Of a DNA stretch of 64,000 nucleotides, positions 23,413-33,014 are shown piece by piece. Position 1 is the first letter of the stretch. Every line of letters begins with the position of its first letter. The notes below the pieces were generated by a model. The model was not told the origin of the DNA, did no database searches, and saw only the letters and a list, made by a program, of their open reading frames with translations. The DNA is from Panulirus ornatus (lineage: Eukaryota > Arthropoda > Malacostraca > Decapoda > Palinuridae), in NCBI RefSeq assembly GCF_036320965.1, contig NC_092230.1, positions 48,302,094 through 48,366,093 of the forward strand, in the 5' to 3' direction. Position numbers and translations under genes: made by a program.

Positions 23413-24273
23413 GCTCGTAAGTTTAAAGTAATCATTATGCAAATTTGCGCTTCCAACATATATGTTATTTCCGGACGATGACGTATATCTTGATATGGAT
23501 AGCGTCATTACGTTCTTAGTTATGACGTATTTCGAGTCATCACATGACGTCATCAGCCGTTAGCTCAGCCAATCAGCTCAAATAGGAAGTCTAGATCTTA
23601 AAATATTCAGCTTAAATCATCCTCAACCCAAACCAGCCTTACAAAAATAGACGTATATTTCAATCTTGCTTCTAAATATTTACATCTGCCATGTTCAAAA
23701 AAAAATATTTGAAAATGTTTCCACGTACACAATAATATCATCACAACGCTTGTATGTGTAATGGAATATTATTTTCCCTATACTGACGACAAACCTCACC
23801 AGACCTGGCGTAACAGAAAGAAGGAAAGAAAGAAGGAAAGAAAGAAAGAAGAGATAGATTCCCTTACGGTTTTTTGATATTTTTAAATGATGGAACTGGT
23901 GAGAGCTGGCAAGTATCAGTGCAGTTGCAGGATACCGCAACATTGCCATCCTCTTCTGTTTACAACAGATGAATGGCGACCGATCTCCACCAACGGGGAT
24001 TCCAATCAATCAATTTCCTGTACGTGAGCGTCTGCAACGCTGTAGGCTGACGATACAGGAGGCTGACGATACAGGAGGCTGACGGGCAGCAGTCAATAAT
24101 ATTGGAGACGGACGCTGTCCTCCGCCAGACCCTGAGAACCCAATAATGCAGCATCGCCCATCTTCCCTCACACTGCTCCCGTAGTGTCCACCATCAACGT
24201 AAACACGTAATGACGTGACGAAGAGGAATTATAATGACGTACAAACATCATGATCTAACTCCTACACGCACGC

Positions 24274-24277
<4 letters not shown>
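23413..24277. other. unique island with CRE-like site
   Basis: Unique sequence. ATGACGTCAT lies at 23544-23553 with CCAATCAG about 25 bases downstream. A GAAAGAAG purine tract lies at 23815-23853. An 18-bp element (GGCTGACGATACAGGA) is repeated near 24045-24080. No exon recognised. Confidence 0.5.

Positions 24278-24340
<63 letters not shown>
24278..24340. repeat. (TA)n flanking SINE-like element
   Basis: A pure TA tract of about 60 bases next to the T-rich end of the SINE-like element. Confidence 0.97.
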
Positions 24341-24356
<16 letters not shown>

Positions 24357-24686
24357 TATACTATTTGCCATTTCCCGCATTAGCGAGGTAGCGTTAAGAA
24401 CAGAGAACTGGGCCTTAGATGGAATATCCTCGCCTGACCCCCTTTTTTTTTTTTCAAACTATTCGCCATTTCCCGCATCAGCAAGGTAGCGTTAAGAACA
24501 GAGGACTGGGCCTCTGAGGGAACATCCTCACCTGGCCCCCTTCTCTGTTCCTTTTTTTGGAAAATTAAAAAAAAAAAAAACAAGAGGGGAGGATTTCCAG
24601 CCACCCGCTCCCTCCCCTTTCAGTCGCCTTCTGCGACACGCAGGGAATACGTGGGAAGTATTCTTTCTCCCCTATCCCCAGGGATG

Positions 24687-24690
<4 letters not shown>
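24341..24690 (-). mobile_element. SINE-like element with a second partial copy fused to its tail
   Basis: Read on the minus strand, the element starts TATCATCCCTGGGGATAGGG (24690) and passes through a GGGAAGTATTC/ACGTGGGAA-type region. An internal A-rich block follows near 24552-24568. The 3' part contains GGCCCAGTCCTCTGTTCTTA, then GCTACCT and GCGGGAAATGGCG, and ends A-rich near 24450. Directly beyond that tail lies another copy of only the 3' part (about 24441-24354), again ending A-rich. A related single copy sits at 41041-41275 in the other orientation. No protein is encoded. The end resembles the tail of the RTE-like LINE, so that LINE may mobilise it. Confidence 0.8.

Positions 24691-24754
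<64 letters not shown>
24691..24754. repeat. (TA)n flanking SINE-like element
   Basis: A TA tract of about 60 bases on the 5' side of the element. Confidence 0.97.
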
Positions 24755-24755
<1 letters not shown>

Positions 24756-24964
24756 TGAAGAGTTATACCTAAATCCCCAGCAATGGCATCATAACTTAAG
24801 CTGACTCAAGATAAATGTCACAAATAGAAAGATTAAATATAAATAATAAATGAAATATTGCCATTTATATGGTCAGATACAGCAATTCATTTTGTTATTC
24901 TTATTATATAATTTCCTCCGTCCCTGCAGGTATGGTGGCCTGGCCAGTGTACGGGTACTGGCTA
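24755..24964. other. short unique spacer
   Basis: AT-rich unique sequence. TTTCCTCCGTCCCTGCAG at about 24912-24929 resembles a splice acceptor, but no exon follows before the next array. Confidence 0.45.
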
Positions 24965-25437
24965 GTGGGTAAGTGTACACAGCTGGTCCCGGTAAGTGGA
25001 CAAGTGTACACAGCTGGTCCCGGTCAAGTGAACAAGTGTACACAGCTGGTCCCGGTCAAGTGAACAAGTGTACACAGCTGGTCCCGGTCAAGTGGACAAG
25101 TGTACACAGCTGGTCCCGATCAAGTGGACAAGTATACACAGCTGGTCCCGGTCAAGTGAACACGTGTACACAGGTGGTCCCTGTCAAGTGGACAAGTGTA
25201 CACAGCAGGTCCCTGTAAGTGGACAAGTGTACACAGGTGGTCCCTGTAAGTGGACAAGTGTACACAGCTGGCCCCTGTAAGTGGACAAGTGTACACAGCT
25301 GGTCCCTGTAAGTGGACAAGTGTACACAGGTGGTCCCTGTAAGTGGACAAGTGTACACAGCTGGTCCCTGTAAGTGGACCAGTGTACACAGCTGGTCCCT
25401 GTAAGTGGACAAGTGTACACAGGTGGTCCCTGTAAGT
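24965..25437. repeat. 31/32-bp minisatellite, about 15 copies, two subtypes
   Basis: Units contain the palindrome GTGTACAC. The left subtype reads CCCGGTCAAGTGAAC (32 bp) and the right subtype CCCTGTAAGTGGAC (31 bp). The switch occurs near 25170-25215. The right subtype carries GTAAGT in every unit. Confidence 0.96.
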
Positions 25438-25554
25438 GAGCAAGAAGTATGCACTACCCCAGCTGGACACTACACTCTATACAGAGGTTCACAATCTCTC
25501 TAATCCGATTAGTCCAGCACACTAAAAATAACAACTTTTGACAAATATTACACA
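25438..25554. other. short unique spacer
   Basis: About 115 bases of unique sequence. Nothing recognised. Confidence 0.45.
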
Positions 25555-26830
25555 AAGATCAGGAGTCTGGCAGTTTATTAAAAGCCGGACAGTTTACCAA
25601 GACCCGGCAGTTTATCAAGGCCAAGCAATTGATTGTAGCCGGCAGTTTATCAAATCATGGCAGTTTATTAAGAATCGGAGTTTATCAAGGCCAGGCAGTT
25701 TAACAAGATACAGCATCTTATCAAGGCCTGGCAGTTTAACAAGCAACAGCATCTTATCAAGGCCAGGCAGTTTAACAAGATACAGCATCTTATCAAGGCC
25801 TGGCAGTTTAACAAGCAACAGCATCTTATCAAGGCCAGGCAGTTTAACAAGATACAGCAACTTATCAAGGCCTGGCAGTTTAACAAGCAACAGCATCTTA
25901 TCAAGGCCAGGCAGTTTAACAAGATACAGCATCTTATCAAGGCCTGGCAGTTTAACAAGATACAGCATCTTATCAAAGCCTGGCAGTTAATCAAGACACT
26001 GCAATTAATCAAAGTCTGGCAGTTTTTTAAGAGCCGGCAGTTTATCAAGACCTGACATTTTATGACCAGGCAGTTTATCAAAACCTGACGGCTACGACAC
26101 GGCAGTTTTGGACTGAGCATTTTAACAAAGCCTGGCACTTAATTAGAACCTTGCAGTTTATCAAAGCCTAGCAATTTACAAAGAAACAGCAGTTTACGAA
26201 GGTCTGGTTGTTATCAAGACCCAGCAGTTATCAAATCATGGCAGTATATAAAGAACTGGCAGTTTATCAAGACCTGGTAGTTCGTCAAAACCAGGCAATT
26301 CATCAAAGCCTGGCAGTTAATTAAGACCCGGCAGTTTATCTAGAACTGACACTTTATCAAGACGCCGCAGTTTGTCAAAACTTGGCAGCATACGAAGACC
26401 TAACAATCTATCAAAACTCAGCAGCTATTACAACACGGCAGTTTATCAAGAACCGGCAGTTTATCTAAGACCCGGTAATCAATTAAGACGTAGCAGTTAT
26501 CTACGCCAGGCAGTTCACTACAACCTAGCAGTTTAAGACCACGCATTCTGACAGGGCCTGACAGTTTATCAGTGCCTGGTAGTTTACTAAGACCAGACAC
26601 TTTATCAAGACCCGGCAGTTTATCAAAGCCTGAGAGCTGATTAAAACCTAACCTATCAGTTTCTTAAGATGTGACAGTTTACTACGACCAAGCGGTCTGT
26701 TAAAGCCAAACAGTTTTTCGCCGCCTGGCAGTTTAACGAAGCCCGGCAGTTTATAAAGGAATGGTAGTTTGTCAAGGCCCACAAGTTAAGCACGTCCCAG
26801 CACTTTATCCTGGTCCGGCAGTTTAACACT
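25555..26830. repeat. ~18-bp-based minisatellite with homogenised 36/72-bp core
   Basis: The base motif is TTATCAAGGCCTGGCAGTTT with wide variation. At 25680-25990 two motif copies form a 36-bp unit, and 36-bp units alternate (AAGATACAGC and AAGCAACAGC) as a 72-bp dimer. Outside, especially 25990-26830, the copies are heavily substituted. Confidence 0.95.
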
Positions 26831-26989
26831 ATCCAGTAATGACTATGGCTAATGTAATCTGTGCACCAATACGATAATACATAATATAATAATGTAATCT
26901 ATGTTGTGTTACGGGTACAGTGGTACAGCATGGGGGCCGGTGTCTGGAAAATATTACAGCAGTTATGTCGAACCTGGTCCTTCACACAA
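26831..26989. other. short unique spacer
   Basis: About 150 bases of unique AT-rich sequence. Nothing recognised. Confidence 0.45.
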
Positions 26990-28292
26990 GGGGGTACCTG
27001 GTCCTCCACACCAGGGGGTACCTGGTCCTCCACACCAGGGGGTACCTGGTCCTCCACACCAGGGGTATGTACCTGGTCCTCCACACCAGGGGGTACCTGG
27101 TCCTCCACACCAGGGGTACCTGGTCCTCCACACCAGGGGGTACCTCGTCCTCCACACCAGGGGGTACCTGGTCCTCCACACCAGGGGTACCTGGTCCTCC
27201 ACACCAGGGGTACCTGGTCCTCCACACCAGGGGTATGTACCTGGTCCTCCACACCAGGGGTATGTACCTGGTCCTCCACACCAGGGGGTACCTGGTCCTC
27301 CACACCAGGGGTATGTACCTGGTCCTCCACACCAGGGGTACCTGGTCCTCCACACCAGGGGGTACCTGGTCCTCCACACCCAGGGGGTACCTGGTCCTCC
27401 ACACCAGGGGTATGTACCTGGTCCTCCACACCAGGGGTACCTGGTCCTCCACACCAGGGGGTACCTGGTCCTCCACACCAGGGGTACGTACCTGGTCCTC
27501 CACACCAGGGGTACGTACCTGGTCCTCCACACCAGGGGTACGTACCTGGTCTCCACACCAGGGGTACGTACCTGGTCCTCCACACCAGGGGGTACCTGGT
27601 CCTCCACACCAGGGGGTTACCTGGTCCTCCACACCAGGGGTAAGTACCTGGTCCTCCACACCAGGGGTAGTACCTGGTCCTCCACACCAGGGGTACCTGG
27701 TCCTCCACACCAGGGGGTACCTGTCCTCCACACCAGGGGGTACCTGGTCCTCCACACCAGGGGGTACCTGGTCCTCCACACCAGGGGGTACCTGGTCCTC
27801 CACACCAGGGGTACCTGGTCCTCCACACCAGGGGTACCTGGTCCTCCACACCAGGGGGTACCTGGTCCTCCACACCAGGGGTACGTACCTGGTCCTCCAC
27901 ACCAGGGGTACGTACCTGGTCCTCCACACCAGGGGTACGTACCTGGTCCTCCACACCAGGGGTACGTACCTGGTCCTCCACACCAGGGGGTACCTGATCC
28001 TCCACACCAGGGGTATGTACCTGGTCCTCCACACCAGGGGTACGTACCTGGTCCTCCACACCAGGGGTATGTACCTGGTCCTCCACACCAGGGGTACGTA
28101 CCTGGTCCTCCACACCAGGGGGTACCTGGTCCTCCACACCAGTGGTACCTGGTCCTCCACACCAGGGGTATGTACCTGGTCCTCCACGCCAGGGGTACCT
28201 GGTCCTCCACACCAGGGGTACGTACCTGGTCCTCCACGCCAGGGGTACGTACCTGGTCCTCCACACCAGGGGTACGTACCTGGTCCTCCACA
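26990..28292. repeat. 23/24/28-bp minisatellite, about 50 copies
   Basis: Units are built on GGTACCTGGTCCTCCACACC plus AGGG, with 28-bp forms carrying GTATGTACC or GTACGTACC. The unit holds the inverted repeat CCTGGT-ACCAGG (6-bp stem, 7-base loop). Length variants throw the frame, yet all frames lack stops. This gives frames up to 546 codons with a PGPPHQG pattern that only looks collagen-like. Confidence 0.97.
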
Positions 28293-28511
28293 GGTGCTGT
28301 ATGTACCACATCTGTCCCGGCAGAGGACGACAGTGACTGCCCTGCCTCTGCAGCGGTACAACCACGTCATCAAAATCATTTCTCATCATCTTGCTGCTGT
28401 GTCCCCCCCCCCCCTCACCCCCCCCAGCTGACAGCAGCAGTCACCCCGCACACTACCTCCTACACTATCTATCGACGACAGTTCTTATCTATCAGTATAT
28501 ATACACTTTAT
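28293..28511. other. short unique spacer with C-runs
   Basis: Unique sequence with CCCCCCCCCCCC near 28405 and CCCCCCCAG at 28421-28429. No exon that I can support. Confidence 0.45.
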
Positions 28512-28640
28512 CCATTTACAGTCGTTCATTGTTATCATTAAACATTTACAGTCGTTCATTGTTATCATTAAACATTTACAGTCGTTCATTGTTATCATTA
28601 AACATTTACAGTCGTTCATTGTTATCATTAAACATTTACA
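28512..28640. repeat. 30-bp repeat, 4 copies
   Basis: Four near-identical units built on ACATTTACAGTCGTTCATTG. Confidence 0.95.
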
Positions 28641-28699
28641 AGATTTACGCATCGATGTTATCCGATAGTGAGCAATAAAGTCTTTCCATAATGGTCAAA

Positions 28700-28943
28700 A
28701 TTCACCTCCAAATATCTGTAAATATTCACCTCCAAATATCTGTAAATATTCACCTCCAAATATCTGTCAATATTCACCTCCAAATATCTGTAAATATTCA
28801 CCTCCAAATATCTGTCAATATTCACCTCCAAATATCTGTCAATATTCACCTCCAAATATGTCAATATTCACCTCCAAATATCTGTAAATATTCACCTCCA
28901 AATATCTGTCAATATTCACCTCCAAATATCTGTCAATATTCAC
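28700..28943. repeat. 23-bp minisatellite, about 11 copies
   Basis: Units of 23 bp (AATATTCACCTCCAAATATC plus TGT), ending GTAAA or GTCAA. Confidence 0.96.
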
Positions 28944-29187
28944 CATATTACTACTGTACATCATGACCAGCGGTTGACGACTGGTATGTAGGGGGAGGGG
29001 GGGTCAGCTCTGGTGGTGCCCCCCTCTGGCTGACCTCACCCCCTAGGGTCAGCCCCCCCCCCCCCCAACACTCGCCTGGTGCTGACGTCATGATCCTTAG
29101 ATGGATGACGTCATACGGTCCTTTACCGTCGCCGGCCATTACCGCAAAACATGAATTACTGACCCGGGCTAAAAGCCCCAGCCTAGG
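28944..29187. other. unique spacer with two CRE palindromes
   Basis: G- and C-runs near 28990-29065 are followed by TGACGTCA at 29083-29090 and 29106-29113, 15 bases apart. No exon recognised. Confidence 0.5.
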
Positions 29188-29508
29188 GGGGGGGGGGACC
29201 AGCTGGGGGCCGGGGGGGACCAGCTGGGGGCCGGGGGGAACCAGTTGGGGGCCGGGGGGGACCAGCTGGGGGCCGGGGGGACCAGCTGGGGGCCGGGGGG
29301 GACCAGCTGGGGGCCGGGGGGGACCAGCTGGGGGCCGGGGGGACCAGCTGAGGGCCGGGGGGACCAGCTGGAGGCCGGGGGGGACCAGCTGGGGGCCGGG
29401 GGGACCAGCTGGGGGCCGGGGGGGACCAGCTGGGGGCCGGGGGGACCAGCTGGGGGCCGGGGGGGACCAGCTGGGGGCCGGGGGGGACCAGCTGGGGGCC
29501 GGGGGGTG
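29188..29508. repeat. 20/21-bp G-rich minisatellite, about 15 copies
   Basis: Units read GGGGGACCAGCTGGGGGCC with 5 to 7 G before ACC. The palindrome CCAGCTGG sits in each unit, and each has two long G-runs, so the plus strand is very rich in G-quadruplex motifs. Confidence 0.97.
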
Positions 29509-29689
29509 TTATAATGTACATGAGGAAGATCATGACTGATCACGACCCCCCCCCCCCCAGGCTGGAGCCATGAGCCAGCTGGCACATCGGAGTAGCTGGT
29601 GATGAACGGCACCGAACAGCTTGGTGAATCACCACCTCATGATCAGCAGAGGACGACCAATGTGAGGGAGGTGTGAGGTACTCCCTCAC
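29509..29689. other. short unique spacer with C-run
   Basis: C-run at about 29547-29558 followed by CAG, then unique sequence. No exon supported. Confidence 0.45.
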
Positions 29690-30975
29690 TCACCCATGGC
29701 CTCCCTCATGAACACCTTGCCTCATAACAACACGTGTGAGGTACTCCCTCACTCACCCATGGCCTCCCTCATGATCACCTTGCCTCATAACAACACGTGT
29801 GAGGTACTACCTCACTCACCCATGGCCTCCCTCATGATCACCTTGCCTCATAACAACACGTGTGAGGTACTCCCTCACTCACCCATGGCCTCCCTCATGA
29901 TCACCTTGCCTCATAACAACACGTGTGAGGTACTACCTCACTCACCCATGGCCTCCCTCATGATCACCTTGCCTCATAACAACACGTGTGAGGTACTCCC
30001 TCACTCACCCATGGCCTCCCTCATAAACACCTTGCCTCATAACAACACGTGTGAGGTACTCCCTCACTCACCCATGGCCTCCCTCATGAACACCTTGCCT
30101 CATAACAACACGTGTGAGGTACTCCCTCACTCACCCATGGCCTCCCTCATGATCACCTTGCCTCATAACAACACGTGTGAGGTACTCCCTCACTCACCCA
30201 TGGCCTCCCTCATAAACACCTTGCCTCATAACAACACGTGTGAGGTACTCCCTCACTCACCCATGGCCTCCCTCATGAACACCTTGCCTCATAACAACAC
30301 GTGTGAGGTACTCCCTCACTCACCCATGGCCTCCCTCATAAACACCTTGCCTCATAACAACACGTGTGAGGTACTCCCTCACTCACCCATGGCCTCCCTC
30401 ATGATCACCTTGCCTCATAACAACACGTGTGAGGTACTCCCTCACTCACCCATGGCCTCCCTCATAAACACCTTGCCTCATAACAACACGTGTGAGGTAC
30501 TCCCTCACTCACCCATGGCCTCCCTCATGAACACCTTGCCTCATAACAACACGTGTGAGGTACTCCCTCACTCACCCATGGCCTCCCTCATGAACACCTT
30601 GCCTCATAACAACACGTGTGAGGTACTCCCTCACTCACCCATGGCCTCCCTCATGATCACCTTGCCTCATAACAACACGTGTGAGGTACTCCCTCACTCA
30701 CCCATGGCCTCCCTCATGATCACCTTGCCTCATAACAACACGTGTGAGGTACTCCCTCACTCGCCCATGGCCTCCCTCATAAACACCTTGCCTCATAACA
30801 ACACGTGTGAGGTACTCCCTCACTCACCCATGGCCTCCCTCATGAACACCTTGCCTCATAACAACACGTGTGAGGTACTCCCTCACTCACCCATGGCCTC
30901 CCTCATGAACACCTTGCCTCATAACAACACGTGTGAGGTACTCCCTCACTCATGGCTTCCCTCATGAACACCTTG
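29690..30975. repeat. 63-bp minisatellite, about 20 copies, no length variation
   Basis: Units of 63 bp contain GCCTCATAACAACACGTGTG and CCATGGCCTCCCTCATGA. Copies differ at a handful of positions only (ATGAACACC, ATGATCACC, ATAAACACC; ACTCCCT or ACTACCT). Since 63 is divisible by three and there are no indels until the last unit, one plus frame stays open for 423 codons from an ATG at 29696. The palindrome ACACGTGT and the pair CCTCA-TGAGG recur in each unit. I treat it as a repeat, not a gene. Confidence 0.93.
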
Positions 30976-31027
30976 CCTCCTCACAACACCATGTGAGATC
31001 ATATATAAACATCCTACATTGAGTACA

Positions 31028-31760
31028 TGTAACTTCACCATTGTGCCTCGTGTGGTTAACTTCACCATTGTGCCTCGTGTGGTTAACTTCACCATTGTGC
31101 CTCGTGTGGTTAACTTCACCATTGTGCTTCGTGTGGTTAACTTCACCATTGTGCTTCGTGTGGTTAACTTCACCATTGTGCCTCGTGTGGTTAACTTCAC
31201 CATTGTGCTTCGTGTGGTTAACTTCACCATTGTGCCTCGTGTGGTTAACTTCACCATTGTGCTTCGTGTGGTTAACTTCACCATTGTGCCTCGTGTGGTT
31301 AACTTCACCATTGTGCTTCGTGTGGTTAACTTCACCATTGTGCCTCGTGTGGTTAACTTCACCATTGTGCTTCGTGTGGTTAACTTCACCATTGTGCTTC
31401 GTGTGGTTAACTTCACCATTGTGCCTCGTGTGGTTAACTTCACCATTGTGCTTCGTGTGGTTAACTTCACCATTGTGCCTCGTGTGGTTAACTTCACCAT
31501 TGTGCTTCGTGTGGTTAACTTCACCATTGTGCCTCGTGTGGTTAACTTCACCATTGTGCTTCGTGTGGTTAACTTCACCATTGTGCTTCGTGTGGTTAAC
31601 TTCACCATTGTGCCTCGTGTGGTTAACTTCACCATTGTGCTTCGTGTGGTTAACTTCACCATTGTGCCTCGTGTGGTTAACTTCACCATTGTGCTTCGTG
31701 TGGTTAACTTCACCATTGTGCTTCGTGTGGTTAACTTCACCATTGTGCTTCGTGTGGTGT
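31028..31760. repeat. 27-bp minisatellite, 27 copies
   Basis: Units of 27 bp (GTGGTTAACTTCACCATTGT plus GCCTCGT or GCTTCGT), with C/T at one position as almost the only variation and alternating in much of the array. The length is a multiple of three, so four frames read open. Confidence 0.98.
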
Positions 31761-31865
31761 TTGAGTTCACACGACAAAATAATCAAGTAAATTTGTTGGG
31801 ATCCAATTCTCATGACCAGTTAATCTCCATGTGATGAATTATGCCAGTCTGGAGTCTGGTGCAGC

Positions 31866-31967
31866 GGACACACACACACACACACACACACGATGGGGCA
31901 GTTTTCTAAAAGATAAGGGGAAAAGGAGAGAAAACGGACTGCCTGTCGTTGAATGACACACTATCAA

Positions 31968-32014
<47 letters not shown>

Positions 32015-32027
32015 TGATGATATAATG

Positions 32028-32064
<37 letters not shown>

Positions 32065-32066
32065 TA

Positions 32067-32106
<40 letters not shown>
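31866..32106. repeat. (CA)n, then (AAT)n facing (ATT)n
   Basis: CA at 31866-31891. AAT/ATG repeats at about 31967-32066 run directly into ATT repeats to 32106, so the two halves are complementary and could form a hairpin. Confidence 0.96.
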
Positions 32107-32107
<1 letters not shown>

Positions 32108-32875
32108 GGCCATACTTGTATTCACTGAGTGTAGCTATGGTTTCAGATATCTTGAACATCTTCACGTATTTCAGATTTTCTCAACTAGTGTTGCCATTTG
32201 ACCTGAACTGCCTTAATGAACCTAGCCGTCACACACCCCCACCGTCCAGCTGTGTCAGGTACAATGTGCTCAAACCAGAACCTATCGCCCCCCGTATACC
32301 ACACTGATGCAATTCATGCTATCACATGGCCCTCCTGCATACCGAGGCACCAACACCATATAATAACCTTCTTCACTACATCCCTCCACTTGCGACACAG
32401 CTGGTCCTTCCTCGTTCATCCTGCCATCCCTCCCTCCCTCCTTCCGTAGACCATCCATTTCCATCCACCTTGCGACGTGGGGTTGTCTCGAGCCGTTGTC
32501 ATACATTGTTTACGTTCCTGTACCTACGATTCCCCCCCCCCCCCACACCGGCTTGTATATGACAATCGCAAACATTAATATCACTTTCACTTAACATCTT
32601 AATTACGATTAATGTTAAGCAGGTCGGTAAGGTAAGATGAAGGGGTTCTAGGTTTAGTCTATCTCTACTTACAATCAACTCTGTATCCTTGGACGTGCGC
32701 GAGCCTCACCATTATCACGTCACATCACACAATGCTACAAACTCCTCCACATCAACGATTATCAACTTTCATATCAGTTCTTCTACATACCACAATACCA
32801 CAATAACAAAATCACTCATCACCTAAAATCATATATGTCGTCTTGCTAAAGTACTGCTTTACCTACTACTACTAC
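32107..32875. other. unique sequence, no gene seen
   Basis: CT- and AT-rich unique DNA. The stretch around 32290-32550 (ATACCACACTGATGCAATTC, CTCCTGCAT, CCTTCTTCACTACATCCCTC) resembles the reverse complement of the LINE 3' end (VVYRG, NMQEG, DGVKK), so it is probably a heavily decayed minus-strand LINE remnant. No intact frame. Confidence 0.4.
32280..32460 (-). pseudogene. highly decayed RTE-like LINE 3' end (tentative)
   Basis: The minus strand follows the order of copy A's C-terminus: a GTGGTATACGGGG end, then CATGCAGGAGGG-like and GATGTAGTGAAGAAGG-like pieces. The last corresponds to the DGVKKI codons. Substitutions and indels are extensive. The matching order of three short pieces is the only support. 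Confidence 0.4.
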
Positions 32876-32966
32876 TTATAATAATATCAATAATAATAAT
32901 GATAATAATAATAATAATGATGATAATAATAATAATGATAATAATGATGATAATAATGATAATAAA
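32876..32966. repeat. (AAT/GAT)n microsatellite
   Basis: About 90 bases of AATAATGATA-type trinucleotide repeat. Confidence 0.96.
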
Positions 32967-33014
32967 TCCAATGGCACAGGACCGGCTATTTAGGTGTCCT
33001 ATACCTACGAGGAA

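Noticed and set aside
26901..28541. Collagen- or elastin-like PGPPHQGY protein
   Set aside because: Units of 23, 24 and 28 bp change the frame constantly. Similar frames exist on both strands.
28400..29560. Splice acceptors formed by C-runs followed by CAG (28429, 29560)
   Set aside because: C-runs with CAG are frequent here by composition, and no plausible exon follows either one.
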